From Cheiracanthium punctorium (taxonomy: Eukaryota > Arthropoda > Arachnida > Araneae > Cheiracanthiidae): 64,000 nucleotides of DNA. A model generated the notes under the pieces. That model searched no databases. It saw only the letters and a program-made list of their open reading frames with translations, and was not told the DNA's origin. The position numbers and the translations under genes are program-made. Numbering within the stretch: position 1 is the stretch's first letter; every line of letters starts with the position of its first letter. The stretch lies in assembly GCA_038373885.1 (NCBI GenBank), contig JAWZYV010011897.1, positions 62,001 to 126,000 on the forward strand, written 5' to 3'. Positions 12,291 to 22,179 of this stretch are shown piece after piece.

Positions 12291-13831
12291 AAATATTTTT
12301 GATTTAATAGACGTGCGAGGAAGTCATGTGTTGTCCACATCAGATTTTTTTTCTGAAAAGAAAGATCCATCTTTAAGCACGCAAGATAATAAATTTTTTT
12401 CTCAATCAAAATCTCAGATCGACTCTTTGTTTACTGAGACGGGTACTCGTTCTTTTCGTTTACTACCTAGCCTTCATCTCTTTGATATTTTATTTTGCTA
12501 ACAGCCCTTTACTAGGCTTCACGTTTCGTCATAATTCCTTTTAATTCCTTCGAACATCTTGAATCATGTTAGAACAGTATATCCCTTTGTTAGAAAGACA
12601 TATTGATCAAACGCATCCTCCATTTATACTTTATTCCTTTTTTTTCAAATCCACGTGTTCTTTTGATTTCCATTACATGTATAATTCAGAACAGAGGTTA
12701 AAACAGCGTTTAAAAAAAATTCCAAGAAATGCTCGAAAAAGAACATTTTTCGCTTGAGGCTTAGAAAAGAAAAGAAATAAGAAAGAAGTTTTCGATTTGT
12801 GGCTTGTTGACTTCATGTAATCATCGGTAATAAATGCGAAAAATACAAAAGCAATTCTTTAACTTGTAAGAATAAGGTTTTTTTTTTAGAAAATAAACAA
12901 AGTGCAGAAAGAACGGGTGCACTGAGCTCAAAGATAAATAAGATTTATTTTTTTCGGAAGAAAATCAATTTCTTAAAGAGCCAAAATTAATGTAAAGAAG
13001 GATTTGTTCACCGAAGGTACGAAGACAGAATATTTAATTTTTTCCCCCTTCCTTTTTCTTATCTTGCGGAGTAAAAGATGTGGAAGTAATTATGATGAAA
13101 CATTTCTTTCGTGTATGAACGAATTGAGGTTTTTTTTCAGATAGCATTTGGGCCATGTGATTTATATGAAAACAGTACTCGGTTGTTTTTCATTTTTTTC
13201 GAATTTAATTCATTTACTTAGTTCTACAAACATAACTAAACAAAAGCCAAGCGTTAAAAACTGTTTATCTTTTCCAACATTTTCCGACCAAGTTGAAAAA
13301 TGTCGGATTTTGACTTGTCTGTCTGTCCGTCCGTGCTCTATTCGCATTGATTGCTACGAAATATTATTACGTTGTTACTAATGTTGTATATTTTGTTGAA
13401 AATGGTGAATGTTGCGTGAATAACCAGCACATCGAACAAAAAACTGGTGTTAAAAGATGAATTTATTAAAAACACACAGAAAAAGGATACTTACAAGGAA
13501 ACCTCACCTGAAGTCTATCACGAAATGTAACGATTTTAATTCAGTCATAAATACACCGTAATAAGAGAAACTTAATGTGTGAAAATTAGCATTATCTTCA
13601 AATTAACTTAACTTGTGGCATTTTCTTGCAAAATTCGCCCGTCGTCCGGACAGGCTTTAGGTTACCGTAGCAATGTCGTTTTCTCGCATCTCAGTATTTT
13701 GCCTAGCTTGAAACTAACATGACAACACGAAATTCGGCATTATTAACATTGCTAGATTGGACAGCATTCTCCGAAATTCGTAACCAATGAGTGGTTACGA
13801 ATGGAAGGTAGGACAATTTTTTTTTCACATT
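12291..13831. other. no gene recognised
   Basis: AT-rich DNA with frames of 63-77 codons that lack domain similarity. I see no TE terminus, RNA gene or tandem array here. Confidence 0.5.
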
Positions 13832-14364
13832 TGAAGGGTCCACGGGAAGAACGATGAGAGTCCAATTCAGTTGATTTTCCTAAAATCGAAAAATAAACTT
13901 TCAAGTCTAATCCTAACTAATATTATAAATGCGAAAGTGAGTTTGTTTGTTTGTTTATGAAGCTTTCACGCCTAAACCGCTGGATCGATTAGGATGCATT
14001 TCGGTTTAGATATAGAGGGGACCCTGGAGATGGTTATAGGCTAATTAGAATTTTAGATTTTAAATTACTTTTTTAATTATTAATTAAAAACCGTTTTTAC
14101 GTTGCCATGCTTGGCGAGTGTCGCCCGTATCAGATGATTCATGTTTTGAGCTAACAAGAATGCTATTACTTCAATAAATAAGCGCGTGCATCTGAAAAAC
14201 TTTAAAACCACGGAAATTAAGCCAGTTTTATGCCAAATCTATCTATCTGTAATAATAAAAATGAATGTTCTCCAGACAAATCTACAGAAAGCAGAGCTTT
14301 GAAAATTTGAGCATGACTGAGCCCGTAACTTCGGTAAAGGCTCAGAATTTTGAAATTTTAACTA

Positions 14365-15773
14365 CACTGCTGGCCATCGTAAATGCAACACCCTGAAGGA
14401 AGCATGCAAATAATATGAAATTTACAACATGCATTAGCTGAGGTGAGATATGCAAATGATTAGAATTTCAGCGCAGACGCACATCAAGCGCGCCTGTGGC
14501 GCCACTTCAAAGCGCTATTTAAGGCTTTGAGATTTCGACGGTTTCAAGTACAGCAATTGTGTTTTTCTTGCTTTTTTTTCAAAAAAACGATAAATTATGC
14601 CTCGTAGGAAACAACGATCATCTTTTGATCAAGTATCCGAGTTTGACAGAGGAAGGATAGTGGCATACCGAGATTGTGGGTTATCTTTCAGGGAAATCGG
14701 TCGTCGTATTGGACGAAACCAAACAACTGTGATGCGGATATGTGATCGTTGGGTGCAGGAGGGTACGACGGACAGACGTGATCGACCGCATCGACCTCAG
14801 TGCACCACGTCACGTGATGACAGGCAGATTGTACGCATGGCAGTGACGGACCGCTCAGTCACATCACGAACCATATCACAGCAGATTCAGTCTGTAACGC
14901 ATCATCCAGTGTCTGCGCGTACCATTCGACGTCGTTTACAGCAGAATGGTCTGTCCGCAAGACGTCCGTTGCTTTGTCTACCTCTGACGCGGAACCACAG
15001 ACGTCTCCGCCGCCAATGGTGCGATGAAAGAAGGATGTGGACGACAGAATGGAATGAAATTCTCTTTACTGACGAGTCACGCTTCTGTATGCAACACCAC
15101 GACGGTCGGATTCGAGTCTGGAGACACCGTGGAGAGAGGATGCTGAACAGCTGCATTATGCACCGTCACACTGGTCCTGCACCGGGTATTATGGTATGGG
15201 GCGGTATCGGATATCTCTCTCGCACTCCTCTAGTACGCATTGCCGGTACTTTAACCAGCCAGCGCTACATCTCCGAGGTGTTGGAGCCAGATGTCCTTTC
15301 TTACCTTCAGGGCTTGCCAACAGCCATATTTCAGCAGGATAATGCACGGCCACACGTGGCACGCATTGTCCAAGGGTTCTTCGTCAATCACCAGATTGAA
15401 TTGCTTCCCTGGCCGGCGCGCTCTCCGGATCTTTCGCCGATAGAAAACATGTGGTCCATGGTTGCTCAACGACTGACCCAGAGTTCATCCCCAGCTGTCA
15501 CACCAGATCAACTTTGGCAACGTGTGGAAGCTGCTTGGTCTGCTGTACCCCAAGAACACATTCAAAGTCTCTTTGAATCAATGCCGAGGCGTGTGGCAGC
15601 TGTGATCTCCAACAACGGCGGCTACTCTGGGTACTGATTTTGGCAGGAACCACGCTTCATAGAATGCTGTAAATTTAATCATTTGTTACTTGGTCAACAT
15701 GTTATCTACACAATAAATTTTGTTGTGATATCTCTTGTTTTTCTTGGTGTTGCAATTTGGGTGGCCAGCAGTG
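14365..15773 (+). mobile_element. Tc1-like transposon, copy 1 (intact)
   Basis: A 1409-bp element with 28-bp TIRs: CACTGCTGGCCATCGTAAAT on the left and CACTGCTGGCCACCCAAATT on the right when reversed (24 of 28 identical). TA duplications at 14363-14364 and 15774-15775 bound it. It carries one uninterrupted transposase ORF. A second copy, inverted, lies at 43371-44785. Confidence 0.92.
14597..15637 (+). CDS. Tc1-like transposase, DD34E, 346 aa
   Basis: This is the cut-and-paste transposase that would bind the flanking TIRs and insert at TA. The basic start MPRRKQR could serve as a nuclear signal. A first helix-turn-helix (about residues 28-52, FREIGRRIGRNQTTVMRICD) and a second (about 91-118, TIRRRLQQNG) form the bipartite paired-type DNA-binding region. 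The catalytic triad is D159 (LFTDES), D248 (FQQDNARPH) and E283 (SPIENMW), with exactly 34 residues between the last two. Length is normal for Tc1 (about 340 aa) and there are no stops. Compared with the 43.5-kb copy it lacks one threonine codon near residue 131. The start is the first ATG in the element and the stop lies about 136 bases before the right end. Confidence 0.92.
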   Translation: MPRRKQRSSFDQVSEFDRGRIVAYRDCGLSFREIGRRIGRNQTTVMRICDRWVQEGTTDRRDRPHRPQCTTSRDDRQIVRMAVTDRSVTSRTISQQIQSVTHHPVSARTIRRRLQQNGLSARRPLLCLPLTRNHRRLRRQWCDERRMWTTEWNEILFTDESRFCMQHHDGRIRVWRHRGERMLNSCIMHRHTGPAPGIMVWGGIGYLSRTPLVRIAGTLTSQRYISEVLEPDVLSYLQGLPTAIFQQDNARPHVARIVQGFFVNHQIELLPWPARSPDLSPIENMWSMVAQRLTQSSSPAVTPDQLWQRVEAAWSAVPQEHIQSLFESMPRRVAAVISNNGGYSGY

Positions 15774-15923
15774 TACTTTTCTAACTATTAATTAAAAGCC
15801 GTTTTATCGCCAGCACAAAATGATTTATGCTTTTGAAATAATTGCAAAATCGCACGCATTTGAAAAACATGGAAATTATGTAATTTTACGCCAAATTAAA
15901 AAGCATAAGTAAAGAAAAGGGTA

Positions 15924-16087
15924 CTTACGTATTATACCGGCGGTACGCCAAGACAAGCGATTTTTTGCCGAAATAAATGCCGGGCACATGAAATTATTAA
16001 TGGTTTTGAATACGATTGGCAACAGTTTGGCAACTCATTTGATGAAAAAACAGGTTGGCGGGAGTGACCGCCGGTATAATACGTAAG
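15924..16087. mobile_element. 164-bp MITE flanked by TA
   Basis: The ends pair perfectly for 21 bases, starting CTTACGTATTATACCGGCGG on each strand, with TA on both sides. It is non-coding and lies within the Helitron, downstream of the Tc1 copy. TA targeting suggests Tc1/mariner mobilisation. Confidence 0.75.
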
Positions 16088-16177
16088 TATCGAAATCTAA
16101 TTAGGTTTAGAGGCTTTGACGTAAAAATTTACTATTATAAAAATTCAAAGTATTTTGTTTAATGTACGATCTAAGCT

Positions 16178-16345
16178 CTCCTCTGTGGGGGAGTTCTAAG
16201 GGATCATAGCCCGTATTTACGCGAGGTTTTTTAGAAAACCACGGAAAACTGGGGGCGGCTAGGTCGACAGGCGCGACCGGGGTTTGAACCTGGCACCTCC
16301 CCCTTGCAGTTTTGAGAGCAGAACTTCTTAGACACTGGTGGCATC
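16178..16345 (-). mobile_element. tRNA-derived SINE (family 1), diverged
   Basis: The minus strand shares with the other family-1 copies the B-box region (GGTTCAAACC) followed by GGTCGCG, a CGACCTA block, CCGTGGTTTTC and GCGTAAATACGGG. The head is diverged. It is inserted in the Helitron body. Confidence 0.6.
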
Positions 16346-16365
16346 CTAAGTGTTATAGGCTACCT

Positions 16366-16715
16366 TCAATGCATATATCATAGATAGTTCTTTTACAGGG
16401 ATGCTAATAAAAATTACATTACGCTCTATGTGCATCTCTGTAACTACTGAACCGATTCCTAAACTTTTTTACTGATAGTAAGCTACACTGTTCTTGAGTA
16501 TTCTTGAGTATTAAAATTCATGCATGTAGCGTAAATAGTTCCTTTACAGGAACACTCAAAATAATTCTAATACATTACGCTCTATGGGTATCTCTGTAAC
16601 TACAGAACCGATTCTCAAACTTTTTCACTAATAGAAAGCTGCTCTATTCCTGATTAACATAGAATAAAATTCATTCATATAGCATAAATATTTCTTTTAC
16701 AAAACAGTTCGCAAA
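16366..16715. repeat. tandem array, ~151-bp period
   Basis: Two and a half units. TAGTTCTTTTACAGG near 16385 recurs as TAGTTCCTTTACAGG near 16536 and in a weaker form near 16690. Each is followed by ACATTACGCTCTATG and CTGTAACTACTGAACCGATT. It shares the 'TTTACAGG...CATTA.G.TCTATG' theme with the arrays at 48 and 63 kb. Confidence 0.6.
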
Positions 16716-17301
16716 TACTGTCATAACTGTCTGTATTCGCCAAATTCCTGAAAAAAAATCTAAATTTAGTAACTCTGGAATTTCTCTTATTTTAAATGAA
16801 GTATACTACCATGCATTATACTTCATTTGAAACAAGTAAAAAGCAAATAATATTTAAATGCAGTTTCTTTTGTCGCAACAATATTTCTTATTCACACATG
16901 CTACATTTCTCTCGGGACCTAATTCTAAAGCCGACGCGGACGAGGTCGCGGGTAGCAGCTAGTAGTGTCAATATTTTTACTGCCAATAAAAAATTAAAAT
17001 TAAATTTCAATTCCAGCTATTAAAATGATATAGTTCAATATAATTCCTCGTGAAGGCAGAAAACCAGACAAATTGTTAACTTCTTCAAAAAATCAGTGTA
17101 TTTAGTGTTTGGCGTTCATGGACTTTCAATCGTTCTTCCCCAGTAGACTGCATTTTTGGGCTATTTTTTCAGCGTATTCTCTTCGTTCTTTCCCCTTATG
17201 GGTTCGGATATTAATAGTGCCACTAATGAAGAACAGTGTGCAATAGAAACCTCAACATTGACGAAAAGTGGACTCTCATCGTTCTTCCCGTGGACCCTTC
17301 A

Positions 17302-18233
17302 TTTTTATTGTCGTATATCCCGCGTGATCTCAAAGTAGAAAAAAAAAAAAGATATATCCATAAAAGTCTTGTAAAATAACACACACACACATATATCTAA
17401 AAATCTATTTCAAGGCAGTTTGATTTTCATTCTCCAGAGTGGGTGGGCGTACTAAAAGGAGGAGAGTGGTCATCTTTCTTGAAAGGAAAAATGAATATTA
17501 TTTATAAATTGTTACTTCAAAATGTAACAAATAAAACCCCTTTCTTTAGGGGCATCTTGTTTTTAATTAAAAATTTATTAACATGTTTTTGTTTAAATTT
17601 TATTTGAAAATAGAGTTACTTTCTGTTCCTCTTAATAATTTAATTTATTATTATTTTAAATTTCTGAAATAGCATATGCAGTTTTTGATAAAAACTTTTT
17701 ATAATTTCTTTCTTTTTTTCGCTCATATGTCTCTAGCTTGTTCATAGATATCCAGATTAAGCTTGTCCGCTGGTATAGGCTTAAACAGAAATATTAAAAA
17801 TCCGTAAAATTTTAAATGCATATTTTTAATGTATTTAATACTTTTTAAAATATAACTTTGGTTAATACGATGTAAACATACATTTTTTTTTCATGTAACG
17901 TTTAAAATTCAGTAAATATAATTAGAATAAAAAATTTGTCGGTTTTCAAAAAAAAAAGCGTTCACGTGTGCTACATAGTTAGATTTTATTTCAATAAATA
18001 TAATTAGAATAAAAAAATTGTCGGTTTTCCAAAAGAGCGTTCGAATGTGCTACATATAGTTAGAAACATATCAAAATTTGATAGGCGTTTCCGTGTTTTT
18101 AAATAATTTTCCAAGCGAATAATAAAACTGGAACCGTTTTAATAATATTTTATTCTTTATATGTACCATGACGTAAAGTAACATAATATTATGTCACTTT
18201 TAGAGTACCATCCACGACGATTTTTAAAAAAAA
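17302..18233. other. non-coding, with an 82-bp imperfect tandem duplication
   Basis: Two copies of a unit starting AAATATAATTAGAATAA begin at 17914 and 17996. Both contain TTGTCGGTTTTC, AGCGTTC and TGTGCTACATA. Otherwise the region is AT-rich with no gene seen. Confidence 0.55.
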
Positions 18234-18499
18234 GTGAATTTATGTTTGTTTGTTTGTTTGTTTGTTTGTTTGTTTTTTGGCACAAGGTCCAGAAAGGACA
18301 TACTGCGCCAGACAATGAGTTAAAACCATATAAAGATGTATTCAGGTAAAAGGTGTCATAAAACTTAGTAAAAGCTAAAAGGTAAAGAGTAAAAAGGTGA
18401 AAAGTAAAATTCAAAAGTGTTAAAAGTAGATAAAAAGTGAAAAAAAGACATCTGGATGGGGGCTCCCATCCAGATACCAGTCAGACAAAATTGGACATT

Positions 18500-21400
18500 T
18501 CACACTGAAAAAAGGATATTAGTACGTCTAAGAAAGGCAAACAGATTCCAATGTGGGTTTTCACCCAAAATATCGTCAAGTTTAGGATGAGAACTGTTAA
18601 AAAAAATTTGGTAAAACCTATTAAAAGCAGTGCATGAGGTTAAAAGATGACGAATGGTGAGTTGAGTATGACAATAGGAGCACTCTGGATCAGGCTCGCC
18701 CAGGAGGAGGTGTTTATGAGTGAGTCTGGTGTGTCCAATGCGGAGACGTGTCAGAATGACGTCATGCTTGCGATTGGGATGGGGGGGCCAGTAGGTGAGA
18801 GTGGGGTGTATTTTATGCAGTTTATTTTCTGTTTCTGTATTCCAATCATTACACCAGTTGTCTTTTATTAAGTTAGAAATTTCGGATTTTATATCACTGT
18901 AAGGCACACAGCCTGTAAAAGGGATGGTAGAGTGCTTAGCTAGAGAGTCGGCCTCCTCATTGCCCTGAATCCCAATGTGACTGGGCACCCAGCAGTAAAG
19001 AATATTATATCCGCTATTTATAAGTTGCCAGTGCATATGTAAGACTTTACCAATATGACTATTAGAATGGGAACCAGATTTGAGATTTTCTAGAACACTT
19101 AAAGAGTCGGAATAAACTATAAAGTACTTTTTATTTGAGCTAGAAATAAACTGGAGGCTTTCATAAATGGCAAGGAGTTCTGCTGTAAAAACTGAAACAA
19201 AATTAGGGAGAGTGTAGCCACAAGCATAAGAACCACTAGTGTAGGCAAAGCCAACATGGTACTCCGACTTCGAGCCATCGGTATACAGGTATTCATAGTC
19301 ATGATAGTGAGCTTTGTGGTCACGGAAGAGCTGATGATAGATTTCGGGATCTGTGTTCTGTTTTGTAAAGCCTTTGAATGGATTTAAGTAGGAGATGCCA
19401 GAGTTGTCCCATGGTGGAAAGTCAAGCGGAGAGCCAGTAGAGATTTTTACATCTGCTAAACAGGTACCAGTAAGACTCCTGCGTGTTCTGAGCCCAAAAG
19501 GAGGAGTGCAAGTGGGGCGATTCTGATAAAAGCAATCCATATGAGTGTCGATAAAAGAATGTTTTAAAGGGTGCGAAGGATGGGAAAGGATGCGAAAGTA
19601 GGTGTTCAAAGAAAGCTTATGACGGATGTGGGTGAGGGATGGCTCATTGCATGTGACATACAGACTTTGTATAGGTGAGGTCCTAAAAGCTCCTGAACAA
19701 ATACGTAGTGCAGTATGATGCACTGTGTCAAGTTTCCTTAAGATCGATTTGCAAGCAGATCCATACACACAGCAGGCATAGTCTATCCTAGAACGGATAA
19801 CAGCACGGTATATCTGCAGCATGGCATCACGTTCTGCCCCCCATGAGGTATTAGAGAGAACCTTTAGAATGTTGAGATTTCTTTCGCATTTGTTGCGGAT
19901 GTAAGATATATGATTACCAAAAGTGGCTTTCCTGTCAAAAATCACACCTAAGAATTTAGTGGAGTCATGTACTTCTATTTTGGTCTGACCGAGGTAAATT
20001 TCAGGATCCGGGTGAAGACCACGCTGCCGGCAAAAATGTATGGAGATGGTCTTCTCCGCAGAAAAATTGAAGCCATTGGTACTACACCATTTTAATATGC
20101 GAGTGATAGCGGTTTGCAGTTGCCGCTCAATGAAAGGCATGTCTTTCCCTTGGCAGGAAATCTGGAGGTCATCCACATAGAGGCTACCATGAACTGATGG
20201 AGGGAGCTGGTTTAAAATATTATTAATTTTTATTGAAAAAAGTGTCACGCTCAGGACAGAGCCCTGCGGTACCCCTTCTTCTTGTACGTAGGTATCCGAG
20301 AGAGTGCCGTTTATCCGTACTTTGAAATTACGAAGTGAAAGAAAGTTTTTTATGAAAATTGGTAGGTTGCCCCGGAGGCCAAAGTTGTATAGATCACGGA
20401 GGATACCATATCGCCAGGTCTTATCGTAAGCTTTCTCTATGTCAAAAAAAATTGAGACTAAATGATTTTTCCTTAAAAAGGCATTACGAATTTGAGTCTC
20501 TAAGTTGAGGATATTGTCGATGGTCGACCTGCCTTTGCGAAAGCCACTTTGGAGAGGGTGCAAATAGCCCTCTGCCTCTAGGATATATACAAGGCGAGCA
20601 TTTATCATTTTCTCCAGAAGCTTACATAAACAGCTAGTGAGAGCTATGGGTCGATAGTTTTTCGGATTTGAGGTATCTTTGTTAGGTTTGGGAAAGGGAA
20701 TGATTACAGCATTTCTCCAGGAGGAGGGAAAAGTATGTTCATTCCAGATTCTATTGTAGAGTTTCAGAAGGTTAAGTAAGGAGTCATGTGAAAGATGTTT
20801 TATCATTTCATAGGTAATATTGTCTGGGCCTGGAGAAGTATTGGGTGATTGTCGTAGGCATTTTGTGAGTTCATTGAAAGTTAAGGTGCTATTGTAGGAG
20901 AAGTAGGAGGAGGTTTTAAAATTTAAGTTTTGCCGTTCAGACTGTTTTTTGTATGTAAGGAAGGTGTTTGGATAAGAAGTATTGCAGGAAGTGGAGGCAA
21001 GGGTTTGGCCAATAGTATTTGCAATGCCTTTTGTGTCGGAAATAATATTGTTATTGATGGAGAGACAGGATATTGTGTGATTGGAGTATATGCCCATGGC
21101 CCTTCGAGTTTTCGACCATAGCTCTTTACTGGAGGTAGAGGCAGAGATACTGGATACATATTGTATCCAAGACTCTTTCTGACTTTGCCGCCTAGTTTTA
21201 CGTGCACTGGCTTTTGCCTTTTTAAAGTTGATGAGATTTTCGGTTGTGGGGTACCGCCGAAAGAGGCCCCATGCTTTTTGCTGTTGCTTCTTGGCAAGGG
21301 TGCATTTCTCGTTCCACCACGGTTTTTTATTCTTACGGAGACTCTTGCAAGACCTGGGAATGCTGGCATCTGCAGCTTTAAGGATGATGAGAGTAATGTT

Positions 21401-22177
21401 ACGAACGACCTCGTCAATATTGCCTTCAGTTAGAATAGAGGGAATAGTAGACAATGAGGTGAACTTTTGCCAGTCGGCCCTATCATAGATATAGCGAGGG
21501 ATGGTATAGTTGGGAACAGAATTTTTAGACAAAGGTGAGAGGAAAATCGGGAAATGATCACTATTATGTAGGTCACTGGAGACAGAGAAATTATACAAGG
21601 GAAGAATTGATGGAGAGCAAATTGCAAGGTCTATGGCGTGGAAGGATTTAGTCGGATAGTGGAAGTAAGTATTATCTCCGTTATTCATACTGCATAGGGT
21701 GAAATCTGTAAGGAGTTGTTCAATTTGCTGTCCTCTATTGTTTATTTTTTTGCTGCCCCACAGAGGGCTATGAGCGTTCATGTCACCTAGGAGGATGAAG
21801 GGTGGAGGAAGTTGTTGGATAAGATTATTGAGTGAGTTTGTGCAGATGGTTTCATTGGGTGGTAGATAGATGCTGCAGATTGTAGTGAGTTGATTAAGGT
21901 GGATACGTGCAGCTACTGCTTGGAGATTGCTATTAAGGTTAACTGTTTGAGAGGGAAAGTTATTGTTAATTAGTAGGGCAACTCCACCGGAGGCCCTTTC
22001 ATTACACTCATAGTCTTTCCGAAGAATAGTATAGTTGCGTATGGTAGTTTTTATTTTACTTTTGAGGTAAGTTTCCTGTAGGGCAAGACAGGCGGGATTA
22101 TGGTTGTAAATAAGTAATTTGAGATCGTCGTTTTTACTTAGGAAGCCGTGGCAGTTCCAAGAAAGCAACAGGGCCAT
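18500..22177 (-). CDS. LINE ORF2: endonuclease-RT-RNase H, 1225 aa
   Basis: This polyprotein nicks target DNA and reverse-transcribes the element RNA in place. An APE-type endonuclease spans about 1-212: N8 (WNCHG), E35 (LQET), D132/N134 (GDMNAHSPLWG), D183, and D207-H208 (SDHFP). RT spans about 430-760, with the first catalytic aspartate in FFDIEKAYD (D579), GVPQGSVLS at 635, and the active-site YVDD at 667-670. RNase H spans about 960-1085: D967 (YTDGS), E1000, D1024 (YSDS), D1077 (NEEADSLAKHS). A C-terminal C-x2-C...H...C cluster (CSYC...RHLLTSC, about 1166-1182) follows. All key residues are present and there is no internal stop. The ATG lies 2 bases after the ORF1 stop and in another frame, which suggests termination-reinitiation. 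Confidence 0.93.
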   Translation of the reverse strand: MALLLSWNCHGFLSKNDDLKLLIYNHNPACLALQETYLKSKIKTTIRNYTILRKDYECNERASGGVALLINNNFPSQTVNLNSNLQAVAARIHLNQLTTICSIYLPPNETICTNSLNNLIQQLPPPFILLGDMNAHSPLWGSKKINNRGQQIEQLLTDFTLCSMNNGDNTYFHYPTKSFHAIDLAICSPSILPLYNFSVSSDLHNSDHFPIFLSPLSKNSVPNYTIPRYIYDRADWQKFTSLSTIPSILTEGNIDEVVRNITLIILKAADASIPRSCKSLRKNKKPWWNEKCTLAKKQQQKAWGLFRRYPTTENLINFKKAKASARKTRRQSQKESWIQYVSSISASTSSKELWSKTRRAMGIYSNHTISCLSINNNIISDTKGIANTIGQTLASTSCNTSYPNTFLTYKKQSERQNLNFKTSSYFSYNSTLTFNELTKCLRQSPNTSPGPDNITYEMIKHLSHDSLLNLLKLYNRIWNEHTFPSSWRNAVIIPFPKPNKDTSNPKNYRPIALTSCLCKLLEKMINARLVYILEAEGYLHPLQSGFRKGRSTIDNILNLETQIRNAFLRKNHLVSIFFDIEKAYDKTWRYGILRDLYNFGLRGNLPIFIKNFLSLRNFKVRINGTLSDTYVQEEGVPQGSVLSVTLFSIKINNILNQLPPSVHGSLYVDDLQISCQGKDMPFIERQLQTAITRILKWCSTNGFNFSAEKTISIHFCRQRGLHPDPEIYLGQTKIEVHDSTKFLGVIFDRKATFGNHISYIRNKCERNLNILKVLSNTSWGAERDAMLQIYRAVIRSRIDYACCVYGSACKSILRKLDTVHHTALRICSGAFRTSPIQSLYVTCNEPSLTHIRHKLSLNTYFRILSHPSHPLKHSFIDTHMDCFYQNRPTCTPPFGLRTRRSLTGTCLADVKISTGSPLDFPPWDNSGISYLNPFKGFTKQNTDPEIYHQLFRDHKAHYHDYEYLYTDGSKSEYHVGFAYTSGSYACGYTLPNFVSVFTAELLAIYESLQFISSSNKKYFIVYSDSLSVLENLKSGSHSNSHIGKVLHMHWQLINSGYNILYCWVPSHIGIQGNEEADSLAKHSTIPFTGCVPYSDIKSEISNLIKDNWCNDWNTETENKLHKIHPTLTYWPPHPNRKHDVILTRLRIGHTRLTHKHLLLGEPDPECSYCHTQLTIRHLLTSCTAFNRFYQIFFNSSHPKLDDILGENPHWNLFAFLRRTNILFSV

Positions 22178-22179
22178 AA

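Larger units (their letters stand above)
13911..16962 (+). mobile_element. non-autonomous Helitron, interrupted
   Basis: It starts TCCTAACTAATATTATAAAT after an A and ends GGGTAGCAGCTAG before a T. This is the A-TC...CTAG-T signature of Helitrons. A short stem CGCG-g-AC/GT-CGCG lies 10-30 bases from the 3' end. No Rep/helicase gene is present. Degenerate internal modules (TATTAATTAAAA...CCGTTTT near 14080 and 15785) are separated by an inserted Tc1. A small MITE, a SINE and a 151-bp tandem also lie inside. Confidence 0.75.
13832..17301. mobile_element. MITE with 33-bp perfect TIRs, split by a Helitron
   Basis: The 33 bases at 13832-13864 (starting TGAAGGGTCCACGGGAAGAA) are perfectly repeated in inverse at 17269-17301. 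Removing the Helitron at 13911-16962 leaves an element of about 418 bp. A degenerate second copy of the terminal motif (GTTCTTCCCCAGTAGACT) lies near 17134, inside the right end. There is no coding content of its own. The superfamily is unresolved because no clear TSD is seen. Confidence 0.7.

Noticed and set aside
20923..21417. 164-codon frame within LINE ORF2 region
   Set aside because: Alternative-frame shadow of the ORF2 coding sequence.
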